Assembly (NCBI GenBank): GCA_948144175.1
Contig: CANXME010000033.1
Coordinates: 1 to 64,000, forward strand
Origin: Closterium sp. NIES-65
Lineage: Eukaryota; Streptophyta; Zygnematophyceae; Desmidiales; Closteriaceae
Direction of reading: 5' to 3'
DNA length: 64,000 nucleotides
The notes under the pieces are model-generated. The model did not search any database, was not told where the DNA came from, and saw only the letters and a list, made by a program, of their open reading frames with translations. The position numbers and the translations under genes are program-made. Positions 53,901-64,000 of this stretch are shown here, piece by piece; position 1 is the stretch's first letter, and each line of letters begins with the position of its first letter.

Positions 53901-55016
53901 CTCCTACTGCTCTCCTCCTGTTGGCTCCTACTGCCCTCCAGCCTGCAGCTGGGCCTGGTTCCCCGATTGGTCCCACTGCACCTCTGGCTGTAGCTCGGCC
54001 ATTTCCACGTCTACCGCTTGCTGATCCCTCGCCGGCAGCTCTAGCTGCCCTCCTGCCGGCAACTCCTGCTGCCCTCCTGCCGGCACTTCTTGCTGCCCTC
54101 CTGCCGGCAACTCCTGCTGCCCCCCTGCCGGCAACTCCTGCTGCCCTCCTGCCGGCAACTCCTGCTGCCCTCCTGCCAGCAACTCCTGCTGCCCCCCTGC
54201 CGGCAGCTCCTGCTGCCCTCGTGCCTGCAGCTCCCGCTGCCCTCCCACCACCAGCTCTTGCCCCTCTCCCGCCGGCCGCTCCTGTTGCTCTCCTGCCGGC
54301 AGTACCTGCTGCTCTCCTGCCGGCAGTACCCGCTGCCCTCCTGCCTGCAGCCCTTGCTACCATTTCGCCGGCAGCTCCTGCTCCCCTCCCACCGGCAGCT
54401 CCTGCTGCCCTCCCGCCGACAACACCTGCTGCCCCAATGCTTGTGACTTCCAGGCCTCCCCCGACGGCCGGTTCTGCTGCCCCCCCTCCCGCCACAAGGA
54501 TTGGGTCCCCGATGGACTCCCCTGCTGCACGTCCGCCCGAGCTCTCCGCCTTCGTTCCTGCCTTTGGGCTAGGCAAGGCCTGCGCCGAGCTGTGAGGGCT
54601 GGGAGTGCCGAGGGATTTCCGAGGGCATGCCGCCGCCTATCGTGAGACTCTTGCAGTCGCCGGCGGTGTGCCTCCCATGCAGCCATCGCCGCATCATCAC
54701 CGGTACCTTGCCTGTGCACCCCATGACCACACTCGCCTTCGTCTGTCGCGTCCAGGTCCCGGCTAGAGATGGTGTCGCTGCCGCCTACGAAGCTGCCGAG
54801 AGTGTCTTTGGGTGGTTCCTCCATTCCCCCCTCTGTTGAGAGGGGTCCATACCTTTGTCGCTTACTGGGCTTGCCAAAAAGGCAGAGTGCATCCTCATAG
54901 TGGAGGCGGCAGATTTGTGGGTATTGCACGCTCAGCGCTAACTCTTTGGGTCTCTTGTAGCCAAACGCACACCGGATCTTCCTCCCCTGGTCTGGGGGAT
55001 CATGGTCGTCGTTCAT
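50953..55016 (-). mobile_element. Non-LTR (LINE) retroelement with N-terminal zinc finger and reverse transcriptase
   Basis: The coding strand runs from about 55016 to 50953. An N-terminal part (from 55016: MNDDHDPPDQGRKIRC) leads into a long Gln-Glu-Leu-Pro-Ala-Gly-Gly repeat. A C2HC/C2H2-type finger (CFPCDTCFHTFATRGAAANH) lies at about 52750-52820. Reverse transcriptase motifs follow: SKPNGDVRPVATGE, LQIDIANAFNSFHR, KGDTLDPFRFAF and the catalytic SYADDTYILG near 51890. The C-terminal part has LQGPGAGAWVLAVPAHSD. No endonuclease was recognised. In-frame stop codons (for example TGA near 52034 and stops near 51244 and 51178) and a frame change near 52320 show it is inactive. Its 3' end abuts the copia-2 LTR, suggesting insertion of one into the other. 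The zinc finger before the RT recalls R2/NeSL-type elements. Confidence 0.75.
52920..54450 (-). repeat. Coding minisatellite within the LINE N-terminal region
   Basis: Degenerate 24-bp and 48-bp-type units (GCCGGCAACTCCTGCTGCCC plus CCT on the plus strand; minus-strand code ELPAGGQQ) at about 53590-54430, and a related GGGGTGCTCCGGTCACCCCC unit (code GVTGAPQGAHQPGGQP) at about 52920-53450. The repeat opens long frames on both strands. The Gln/Gly-rich minus-strand reading agrees with the orientation of the RT. Confidence 0.85.
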
Positions 55017-55187
55017 GGCATAAGCCGTTTGCGGGGAGCACTAGAGGAGCACCTCCCGCCTTCGAAAAAAGGCCCGCAGTCCGGGTGAGCGTCGCTAGTG
55101 CACGGGGACTCCTCTACACGCATGGACGCTCTTACCCACGGGTGTTGCTACCTAGGCACGGATCTCGCCGTGTGGACCCTCCTACGC

Positions 55188-55587
55188 GCAAATGTCGTTG
55201 CTTGGGCGCAGATCTCATTGCTTCGGAGTGGATTTCGCTGCTATGGCGCGGATTTCGTTGCTACGGCGTGGATTTTGCTGCTACGGCGCAGATTTCGCTG
55301 CCTGAGCGTGGCTTGTGCTGCTACCGAGTGGATGTGGCTGCTACAGCGTGGTTTTTTATGCCTACTCGCGGATTTCGCTGGTACGACACAGATTTCGCTG
55401 CCACGGCGCGGATTTTGCTGCCACGGCTCAGATGTCGCTGCTACGGCGCAGATTTTGCTGCTACGGCACGGATGTCTCTGCTACGGCGCGGATTTCGCTG
55501 CTACAGCGCAGATTTTGCCGCCTAGGCGCGGATTTCGCTGCTACGGCGCAGATTTTGCCGCCTAGGCGCGGATTTCACTGCTACGTG
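55188..55587. repeat. 20-bp minisatellite, about 20 copies
   Basis: Unit CTACGGCGCAGATTTCGCTG with variants, extending up to the edge of the copia-3 LTR. The period is not a multiple of three, so apparent proteins (GADFAATA and similar) appear in all frames and are not real. Confidence 0.93.
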
Positions 55588-55716
55588 TCAAGAAACTGAA
55601 CGAGAATGATTGCATTGAGAAGAAATTGAGTACAAGTACTAACCCTAATTGGGTTGCACCCCTTATGGGCTACCCCACTACAGCCTACACAATATAAACA
55701 TTATAACAGTTTGACA
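55587..55716 (-). repeat. copia-3 LTR
   Basis: On the minus strand it starts TGTCAAACTG and ends TTTCTTGACA. The end motif is shared with the copia-4 LTR and the start with the copia-2 LTR. Confidence 0.7.
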
Positions 55717-56640
55717 CACCTTTATAGGCAAAGTGGGGGAGAACAAATGGTCACAAGACCAATCAAGAAAACCAAAGCAAGCTCAAGGTGGATCACAAAG
55801 TCACCAAACATTTTCAGTACAAGCAAATGGCCACAAGGCTAGTCCACTAGCGGAGTTATATAAACGAGAACAAACTATACAGTGATCATAACCTATCAAG
55901 TGTAAGCATGCAGGTATATATACATATATACATATATCACAGTACAAGCAAAGGAACGCAGTGAGCAAGTGAGACAAAGTAGGCACAAGGCCTAAAGCAG
56001 TACAGAACCGCTGATGATCACCAGGCGGAAGTGCCTTGGTGAATATATCAGCAGTGTTGGCCCGAGTGGCCACGTAAGCAAGACGAAGCTGACCACGCTG
56101 CTGCAACTCTCGAGCAAGGAAGTAACGCAGAGCGATGTGCTTCATTCTGTGCTCCAGTCTGTGCTCCTAACACAAGGCAATAATGGCCTTGTTGTCTATG
56201 TACAGAAATGGAGGAGAACGAGGCCGCTCTCCCAGGTTGGTCAGCAGGTAGGTGAGCAAGTGTAACTCATGTGCAGCCATGGCCCCTACGCAGATCTCAG
56301 CCTCACAGCTGGAACTGAGAACAAAAGATAATTGGGTAGACCACCAAGAAACAGAGCCGGAGCCAAGGCTGAAAGTGTAACCCTGTGACGACCGCTGCGT
56401 AGCCAGGTCGTCAACCCAAGACGCATCTGTGTGTCCACTGAGAGTAGCCATAGCAGGCAAAGCAGGGAGGCGCGCGACCAGCAGGGCAACACTCAGGCAA
56501 GGCAGGGCGGCGCGCAGGTAGCAGAACGGTGCGACAAACAGGGCGGCGCGCGGGCACGAACGAAGCGTGCAGGGCAGGGCGGGCAGCGAGCAGTAGGGCG
56601 GCGCGCCAGGTAGGGCAAGGCGGCGCACGGCTAGCATGGC
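55587..56640 (-). mobile_element. copia-3: Ty1/copia fragment, 3' end only
   Basis: On the minus strand: an RNase H region (about 56.45-56.17 kb, TDASWVDDLATQRSSQGYTF; then about 56.1-55.95 kb, ADIFTKALPPGDHQRF) followed by an LTR at 55716-55587. Upstream parts are not seen; GC-rich repeats follow instead. Broken, few parts left. Confidence 0.85.
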
Positions 56641-57120
56641 GGCGCGGCGGCCAGCAGGGCGGCGCGCGGGCAGGGCAGGGCGGCGCTACAGGTAGCATGG
56701 TAGTGCGCGAGCAGGGCAGGGCGGCGCGCGGCCAGCAGGGAGGCTCGACGTGCACGACAGGGCAGCGCGCGGCGGGCAGGGCAGGGCAGCGCGCAGCTGG
56801 CAGGGCGGCGTGACGGGTAGGGGAGGGCAGCGTGCGGCCAGCAGGGCGGCGCGACGGGCAGGTCAGGGCAGTGCGCGGCCAGCAGGGCGGCGCGACGGGC
56901 AGGGCAGGGCGGCGCACGGCTGGCAGGGCGTTGCGACGGGCAGGGCAGGGCAGCTCGCGGCCAGCAGGGCAGCTCGCGGCCAGCAGGGTGGCGCGACGGG
57001 CAGGGCAGGGCGGTGGCGCGGCTGGCAGGGCGGCGCGACGGGCAGGGCAGGCCAGTGCGCGGCCAGCAGGGCGGCGCGACGGGTAGGGTAGGGTAGCGCG
57101 GCTAGTGGGGCAGCGCTATG
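56460..57120. repeat. GC-rich degenerate repeat between copia-3 and copia-4
   Basis: Repeated GCGGCCAGCAGGGCGGCGCG / ACGGGCAGGGCAGGGC units of about 30-35 bp with point changes. It resembles the leader repeats of the copia elements; long open frames on both strands result from the repeat. Confidence 0.85.
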
Positions 57121-57133
57121 GGCAAGGAACTAA

Positions 57134-57242
57134 TGTCAAATGTTGTAGTCTTAATGATGTGTGTTATAGGGGGTACAACTATTAGGGCTAGGCTTATGTA
57201 CCCCAACCAACCTTAGTGAAACCAACACTTTCATTCTTGACA
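57134..57242 (+). repeat. copia-4 5' LTR
   Basis: Starts TGTCAAATGTTGTAG and ends TTCTTGACA; followed directly by TGGTATCACC. It is related to the copia-1 LTR (shared GGGGTACAA and GTACCCCAACC). Confidence 0.8.
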
Positions 57243-57287
57243 TGGTATCACCTAGGTTAGGATCCCGTGGGATCCCGTTCCTCTCGA

Positions 57288-60200
57288 AATGGACCTCGCT
57301 AGTGTTTGAACCTGCCTGACGCATCAGACGGGCCCTTCGGGCCCGTCTGACCCATCAGAATTTTTTTTGTAATCTGTGTCTGTTACATCAGAAATTTTCA
57401 AATTCTCCGTCTGTTCAATCAGACGTGCCAGAAAAAACAGCCTAATGTCTATATTATGCTATATTTAGCAGCTGCATCGTTACATGTTTTAAAAACAGCA
57501 CGAAGTTCCATTCATCCTAAACTACTCTGTGTCAGAGTCAATATCAAGCGCCAGAGTTCCACAAACATCTACTCCATGGTCGTCATCACTGTCACTGTCC
57601 ACTACTTTAGCCTTTCCTTTCTTTCTCCGCCTCTCCTCCTCATCCACAGGCTCGCCTTCTGCCACTGCCTTGGGTGCTTCTGCAACAGACTCTGCCACTG
57701 CCTTGCGCTTGCAGCTCTTGGGCAGACCACTCACTTCCTTTGCTGGGCGACGTTTCTTCGCACCGCGCCACAGATTCACGACGTCATCCCAGTCGGGCTC
57801 ATAATCAAGCAAGGAAATGCACATGAGATCCCCGAGTCTAGCGTCGCAAAGGTGGGTGCGAATCCATGACTTGACAATGTTCTAGCGGCTGAAACCGCGC
57901 TCACACTCGACAGTGCTGAGCGGGAGAACAGCAACAGCCACCCACAGGTGCACGAGGTTCAGGTATGAGGACTCCCAGTCCTCACTCCGCAGCATGTTCT
58001 TCAAGCCGACATGGAAGGTCACGTCCTTATACTGCACATGCATCACACGGATAAAGCGCAGCAGCTCCCTCTCTGCCTTCTTCCAGTTGACCCCTGGCAT
58101 GCACAATACAACTCGTTAGATTAAAAGTCCACACAAACATTGCTCTCCTTATATAAACAGCGACAATTGCAATATCCAAAACGACAAGTGGTTACCTGGC
58201 ATATCGCATGTGTCTGCGCTGAAGAGCTTGCGCAAGCCGGCGAACCAGGCTGCACAGACGCGCTCTTGCTTGGCCACGCCATTTGGGTACGTATCGGGCA
58301 GGAATAGCTTGGCCCCATCAAGGGTCGCGAGGCTGCGAAACCTGAAAAGCAGTCGGCCAATGACATCCTACGTAAACAGCTTCGCAGGCTCACGCAAGAT
58401 TCAAGGTCACCTCCAGACTCTTGACCGTCCAGATGCTCCTCGTGAAGCTTGAATTTGTGTGACACGGCGTTGCTATCCCCGTCCATCCCCTCCACTTTAA
58501 CGACGTGCTTAGAAGGGTGTGTGTGCTCCTCTAGAAAGGTGCTGAGGTGCTCGCTGTCCTCGGTGAAGTTGACTCCGTGCTCGATGTAGCGCGCCTTCAG
58601 CTTCCCGACGGTGTTTTGAACCATCCCCATCACTCTCGTGATGTCGACCTGCATGTAAAGTCAAAGAATGTCTCGGTTAGATAATGGTGCATTAACACGT
58701 AAGACAGAAACACATTTTGTGACCCACCGCTTGCTTCTGGAACCTCCTATTGAGCTCGTTGAGCTCCTTTAGGACATCAGCAAGGAAGAACAAGAAAAAA
58801 TGAAACTTGAAGGTCGTCACGACTTGCTGCATCTTCTGATCAAACTCGTGCAGCAAGACGATGGCGGCCGGCAAGACAGCAATGAGACGGGAGATGGCGT
58901 CACCGCGCGACAACCACCGGACGTCTTTGATCCCCTGGGTCTCGAGGGATATCGAGTGAAGGACGTTCTGCAGCTCGAGGAACCGCCAATGATGGTGTGG
59001 ATGGAGCGCACTGCAGAGTCGACGATGTCGAAGTCGGTGTAGTTCTCTGCGCCATCCTTGGCGGTCAATGCCTCCCTGCACATAACAAAGAAAGTTAAAA
59101 GTCATGTCATGTTTAGACAAGACAACAACTGGCAGCATAGGTATAACATGGTAATTCTACATGTGAGTGATGCAGTGACATGCGACCAGGTGCGGCACCC
59201 GCATCCGCAGCTGCACCACGAGCCCATTCTGGGAGCCGGGCATCACATTAGCACCGTCGATACTGATGCCAGAGATCTTCCGGAGGTCCAGCCCCGTGCT
59301 ATCCAGGTGAGCGAGTAGAACGGTAAGAAGAGAGCCGGCGTCGCATTTTTCCACTGTCAGGTGCCCGAACAACTCGGTCGCCACCTTGGCTTCTTTCATG
59401 AAGGATATGTAAACGATCATATGCTTCCCCCTCCTGCGGTCGGTCGATTCGTCGAGCTGTATCCCCAGGAAGGGCAACTCAATGAGATACTGCATCTGCC
59501 GCGCCTTCAAATGCTTGACGGTCACCTCCGTCATCTCTCGAAATCCATATCTGCGAGTAAGAAAACGTTAAATTAGATTAGGAAACATTTAGAAGCAGGG
59601 AAACGACTAAATGCAGTACTCACTCCGAGAGATAAGTGCCAATAGCCTTGTCAGGGATATGCAGCGTCTTCAGTTGGTGCAGCAATTGAATGAGACTGAC
59701 AAACAAAGCAATAGGAGCATCGGATTTGCAAATGAAATGCACACATAGAAGTAGTTGCTTTAAACGCAACACCTCACCCTCCCCGTCCTCAAATTCCTCG
59801 ATACCATGTTGATGTACCCTCGCACCTTCCGCACGCGCCTTCCTGTTGATGGCGTCTTGATGCTTACGACTCAAACCATGCTTGCGCATGGTTTGTTTCT
59901 GAATGTCGACGTCGCCTTCGCCATTTTTGCCGTACTGCTAGTTTGCCGACCCGTGCTTAATGCAAATGGTGCATTTCATGCACGAGCGGCCATCCTTCCT
60001 CTGCAAGATCATTAGCCAGGGGAAGCGCCGTTGCCAAATGTCGTTACACTTGGCTTGAAGCTCGGCAAGAAGGGCGTCGAGATCGGGAACGAGCAGCGAG
60101 GACTTTGACGGGTCAGGGACAGAAGGATGAATCGTCCCCCCCCCACAACAGCTGCCTATGCGGAGTCTAGCGTTGCGGGTGTGCGAGCTCGAGCTTGCGT

Positions 60201-61233
60201 GACTCGGACGTGGGGCACGCGGGTACGAGCGAACCTGATAGTGCTCTGAGTGAATCAGCTGAACTTCAGGAATTGTGCAACGCCCGCTGATCGGACGTCA
60301 CTAACAGACGATGTAGCAACACGCCCTGTGTTTTTACTGGGCGTCTCCTCCAATGGTGGATCACTAAGTGCACGGCGGTTGTTCATTTCCGGCCATGGCT
60401 TTGTGCTAGCCGTCGGCGCATTACTCGAGGCCGCTGGTGGCTTAGCTGCAGGTGCCACAGGTGTAGCGGGAGTAGGCTGGCGACGAAGAAAGTCTAGGCC
60501 CGTCAGTGGTGATGGGCGTGGAGGTGAAATGGGAGAATGAGGAGGGGACGCGGCAGGGTTGCCGTCCCCACCATCCATGGCGAATGGCCCTGAGAGGATG
60601 GTTGGTGCAGCTGGATGAAAGGCTCAGCTGAAATCTACTGCTACGAGGCTTGTTGAAGCACCAGGTGCCCCATAGTCGCCCTTTTCTAGAAAATTCCTCG
60701 CATGCAACGTCATGACCGCACCGCGGTGCCCCATAATCGCCCACGCCACCGTCATGTGGGTGGCTGCATCGTCGGTGTGAGGCGCAGGCTCGAAGCCATC
60801 CACTTTTCCACCATGGTGTACTAGACTGCCCAATGGCAACGAGTACTACTGCTGATTCATATGAAATTGGGCAAGGTGGGTTGAATCTGACTCAGCCCAA
60901 CGTGCACTTGACTGCAGTTACCGCGCTCCTGCGCGGCGCTGCGGCATCCACGAGTGAAGATTTACAGTGATTGCTGTGACAGACGTAATTACCGTAAGTG
61001 CGCCGTCAATCTCGGCACTGACAAGAAGATTCGGTTTCAGACGAAACGGATACAAGGACCTAGAAAATCAGATTATACAGGAAACAACTTCTTACTCATA
61101 AGACGAAACATACATAGCTTGTCTTATCAATCAGAAATAATATAACACCAACACTTAAAAGGCAGATTCTGCAGCATTTGCCTGTCTTGTTTCTAAAAAA
61201 AACAGACAAAAATGTTTGATAGCGAGGGCCCTG
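57288..61233. mobile_element. hAT DNA transposon, 3946 bp, with exact 8-bp target duplication
   Basis: The element is flanked on both sides by CCTCTCGA (57280-57287 and 61234-61241), the 8-bp target duplication expected for hAT elements. The right terminus read inward begins CAGGGCCCTCGCTA and the left begins AATGGACCTCGCTA, an imperfect terminal inverted repeat (about 11 of 14). The interior encodes a hAT-type transposase on the minus strand. A subterminal palindrome, CAGACGGGCCC-TTC-GGGCCCGTCTG, lies near the left end (about 57324-57347). It is inserted in the copia-4 leader. Confidence 0.9.
57522..60578 (-). pseudogene. hAT-family transposase (ZNF862/KIAA1586-like type), degenerate
   Basis: Pieces in order on the minus strand: a Pro-rich N-terminus (from 60578, MDGGDGNPAASPPHS); a finger-like KCTICIKHG then RKHGLSRKHQDA (about 60.0-59.8 kb); the RNase-H-like catalytic part with LPFLGIQLDESTDRR and ISIDGANVMPGSQNGLV (about 59.5-59.2 kb); IKDVRWLSRGDAISRL (about 58.9 kb); the C-terminal dimerisation region with YLNLVHLWVAVAVLPLST and VECERGFS (about 58.0-57.9 kb); and an acidic/basic tail (KKRRPAKEVSGLPKSCKRKA) ending at 57522. 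Several GT-AG junctions look usable. An in-frame TAG at 59938-59940 and a frame change near 58.98 kb indicate a pseudogene. Confidence 0.82.
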
Positions 61234-64000
61234 CCTCTCGATCACGTTCGTAGCGCACGAGCCTGTCCCGTACCCTAGTACTTGTCCCGCCCGTACCGTC
61301 CCGTAGCACCTATCGCGCTCGTCTCTCACGTGCTCTAGCGCCTGTTGCGCCGCCCGTACCGTCCTGTAGCGCCTCTTGTGCTCGTCTCTCACGTGCCCTA
61401 GCGTCTGCTGCGCCACCCGTCCCGTCCCGCTCGTTCCGTCCTTCGCGTCCCGCGCGTCCCGACCCCCTCGTCCCGCACGTCCCGTCCCCCCCGCCCCGCA
61501 TGTCCCGTACCCCCCCTCCCGCGCGTCCCTTCCTCCCTGTCCCGCGCGCCTCGTGCGTCCCGTCCCGCACGTCCCGCGCATCCTTTCGCACGCGTCCCGC
61601 GCGTCCCGTCGCACGCGCCCCGTGCGTACCGTCCCGTGCGTCCCATCGCACACGCCCAGTGCGTCCTGTCCTGCGCGTCCCGCGCGTCCCGTTTGTCACG
61701 CCCCCGCTGCGCCCTGCCCGTCCGTCGCGCCCCCATGCGCCCTGCTCGTTCGTCGCGCTCCGTGCGCCCTGTCTATCCGTGCGCCCAGTGCGGCCTGCCC
61801 GTCCGTCGCGCCCTCATTCCGCCCTGCCCATCCTTCGTGCCTCGTGCGCCCTGTCCGTCCGCACCTGTCCCGTCCGTCCCTGCCAGACGCATCCTGTACC
61901 GTCGCGTCGCATTGCCTGTCGCGTTTAGGGTTTTGGCGTTATTGTTCCTATCTCTTCGCTTCCTCTATGGCGACCCCCAGGGTCCTGCGTTTTGACGCCG
62001 AGGGTAGGCCGCTTGAGTTTCCCGTCTGGCTCCAGCAAGTGCGCCGCCTTTTAGAGAGTCAAGCTCAGGCGGATGTGTCTCTGTGGTCGCACGCTTCCGG
62101 CGACATTCCTCAGCCCGTCGATCCTGCACCCTTAGGTGCAGACCCTAGCTTTTCAGACAGGGACCGTTATGCTCGCCAGCATGCTGACCTCACAGCATGG
62201 ACGTCGCGTGACGCAGCAGCCTGCATCGCCCTTAGCAGCCTCCTGCCTGAGTCTGGGGAGACTCACTTCATTCAGGTTCACACGGCTAGTGATTTCCTGA
62301 CTACGATCAAGGCCCGCTACACCTATCCCACCACTGTCTCCCTAGGTCACCTGTTCCTCCTGTTCCTGTTTCCGGACCTCGCCTCGTTTGAGCGCTCTGC
62401 TGACTTGATCGCTCACCTGCGTTCACTAGATTCAAGCTACCGAGCTGCTTGCACTAACGCACAGCTTGCACTGCTCCCTCCACCCATGGTGATTACTGTC
62501 TATTTCATCGCCACTAACCTCTTTGACTGCCTTGCCTTGGTTCGTGATGTGCTTCTTCTCAAGTACCCTAGCGAGCTCACTATCGAGGTCCTTGAGTCGG
62601 TCCCCAAGGACGTCGAGAGCAACCTCCGCTCTGTAGCCTCTGCCTCAGGTGCTATGCCCCTTCCACTGTTTCACGGGTGCACTCTCCCTCAGCTGCCCAC
62701 CTTTAATGCCTCCCTCGCCACTGCCGCTACTGACGTGACCGCAGCTGCTGTTATGACTTCCTCGCGGTCTCGGGGTAGGAGTGGTAGGATGGGTGGTCAG
62801 GGTGCGGGCGGAGGCGGCGGAGGCAGTGGGGGTGACGTGGCGAGCGGCGGTGGCGGGAGTGCAGGGGCTGGAGGAGCGCCTCGTGCAGCGGCCGGTGACT
62901 CCCCTGCTGCAGCTGGTGGAGGTGACGCCCGAGTTCGTCAGCCACCTACTAGTTTGCCAGCTGCAGGGGGGTGGAGCAGCGGCGTGGTACCTGACTCAGC
63001 GACAACAGCGGCAGCAACAGCCCCTCCCCTCGCAGCAGCCACAGCAGCAGCAGCGGCAGCAGCCAGCTTCGGGCAGGGGTCAGGACAGCGTCAGCTGCAA
63101 CGCGGTGTCGTCCACCCTCCCTGCACCTATCACGTTCTGATAGGTGCTCGCCGCGGCCAGCATTGTGGCCGCTGCCCACCGGGTCAGTGCTTTGCTCAGC
63201 TTACTGACATGGTTCGGTTGGCCTACGATGTTGACGGCCCTGCCTCTGACTGGCTTACACTTGTTCAGACGTACGACCTCGCTCTGTGGGGCATGTCGGC
63301 TTCTCAGTTGGTTGATCTCTAAGGAACTCCTCATGCTATGTATGCTGTTGTTGACTCTAGTGCTTCTAACTCTGTTTACTCGAGTGTTATTAGCTTAGGT
63401 GCTAGTCTTGCTGAGGTGCCTGTTGCTAGTGTAGGTACTTGTGTAGACACTAGTCCAGGAGCTGCTCCGGAGGACGCTTTGCTGTCTTTCACTTTGGACT
63501 CCGGAGCTTCGCACAGTTTCTTCCGCGACCGCGCGACACTTACCCCGCTTCCTATTCCGATCTCTGTAGCACTGGCTGATCCCACTTTGGGACCAGTCAC
63601 TGCTCGCTACACTATTACGCTTCCCTTCCCGGCTGCTCCCTCCGGTTTTCTGACCGGCTTCCACGTCCCCTCGTTCTCGAGGAACTTGGTGGGCATGAGG
63701 CCGGCTCTTTACTTCCTTCTCCTCCTGAGTCGCCTCTCATTTCTTCCCTCTCTACTCCTGTCATGGACTACTACCGCACGTTCCGTTCTGTTCTCTCTCG
63801 TGTTCTCGCCTCTCTTGTTACCGACCCACATCCTTCTCTGTCCTCTTTCTCCGCTCTTACTGCCGCAGTCACTGAGTTTGCCTCTACTCGTCACCTTGAC
63901 TACGCCACCAGTCTTGTGCCTGCTCCTCCTACCAGTCCTCTGGCCGTCGGGGGTGAGTCTGCCCTTGGCTGTGACGCCCTAGAGGACAGGCAGTTTGAGC

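Larger units (their letters stand above)
57134..64000 (+). mobile_element. copia-4: Ty1/copia fossil interrupted by a hAT transposon, runs off the right edge
   Basis: A 5' LTR (57134-57242) is followed by a primer-binding-like TGGTATCACC and a leader that continues across the hAT insertion (57288-61233) into a GTCCCGTCCCGC-rich leader. Gag follows (about 61.97-62.75 kb; FDAEGRPLEFPVWLQQVRRL, LASFERSADLIAHLRSLDSS), then a Gly/Gln-rich stretch, a zinc-knuckle region (about 63.1-63.2 kb), a protease (about 63.4-63.7 kb; LDSGASHSFFRD) and the linker that precedes reverse transcriptase in copia-1. Broken, with few breaks visible in the Gag part, so Gag appears younger than that of copia-1. Confidence 0.88.

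Noticed and set aside
53492-54595. Long plus-strand Pro/Ala-rich frame (PAAPAALLPA repeats)
   Set aside because: It is caused by the minisatellite and lies opposite the reverse transcriptase orientation; the minus-strand Gln/Gly reading fits the LINE.
55098-55599. Proteins with GADFAATA-like repeats
   Set aside because: The 20-bp period gives the same pattern in all frames; not coding.
57303-61220. TGTTTGAA/TGTTTGAT as hAT target duplication
   Set aside because: Only 7 of 8 bases match and no inverted termini follow; CCTCTCGA just outside is exact and is followed by matching inverted ends.

Overview
The window is nuclear DNA of a green, plant-like eukaryote, most likely a streptophyte alga. 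The evidence is: intron-rich genes with GT-AG introns; plastid-targeted proteins; a Root-cap-domain secreted protein and a RETICULATA-RELATED 5/6 type protein, both typical of the land-plant lineage; a plant-type signal peptide peptidase-like (SPPL) gene; and Ty1/copia elements whose Gag resembles, from memory, proteins abundant in Closterium-like zygnematophytes. The genus is an inference; no search was possible.

Host half, about 1-36 kb. Gene order is: SPPL (minus, runs off the left edge), a 25-exon ELAPOR1/2 (KIAA1324/EIG121) homologue (minus, 18986 to 5167, 1228 codons when spliced), a plastid Rho-N/SAP-type protein (minus, 3 exons), a plastid FAD-dependent oxidoreductase (plus, 2 exons, divergent from the previous gene), an unrecognised minus-strand gene (24.9-27 kb), a RER5/6-type protein with ChaN-like and DUF3411 regions (plus, 4 exons, 1302 aa) and a single-exon Root-cap-domain secreted protein (minus).

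The most unusual signal is in the first 27 kb. Almost every exon-intron junction of SPPL, ELAPOR and the unrecognised gene has one to three partial duplicate copies of itself in the adjoining intron. Many pairs of copies are separated by a short palindrome close to TTTTGAGTCGACTCAAAA (centre GTCGAC, GGCGCC, GACGTC or decayed). About 17 such palindromes occur between 0.8 and 26.7 kb and I saw none in 28-64 kb. Copies differ in age, from nearly identical to strongly diverged, and many keep splice signals, so they are decoy or alternative splice sites. At one exon end the 5' splice site has become a 17-bp tandem array of about 13 copies.

Mobile-element half, about 37-64 kb. There are four Ty1/copia fossils: copia-1 (37078-44180, two LTRs and a 5-bp target duplication), copia-2 (about 45600-50952), copia-3 (minus, 55587 to about 56640) and copia-4 (57134 to the right edge). 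A 462-bp Harbinger/Tourist-like MITE (TSD TTA) sits in the copia-1 leader. A 3946-bp hAT transposon with an exact 8-bp target duplication (CCTCTCGA) sits in the copia-4 leader. A minus-strand non-LTR retroelement with an N-terminal zinc finger lies between copia-2 and copia-3, and a tRNA-derived SINE-like sequence flanked by direct repeats follows copia-1. Minisatellites are frequent throughout.
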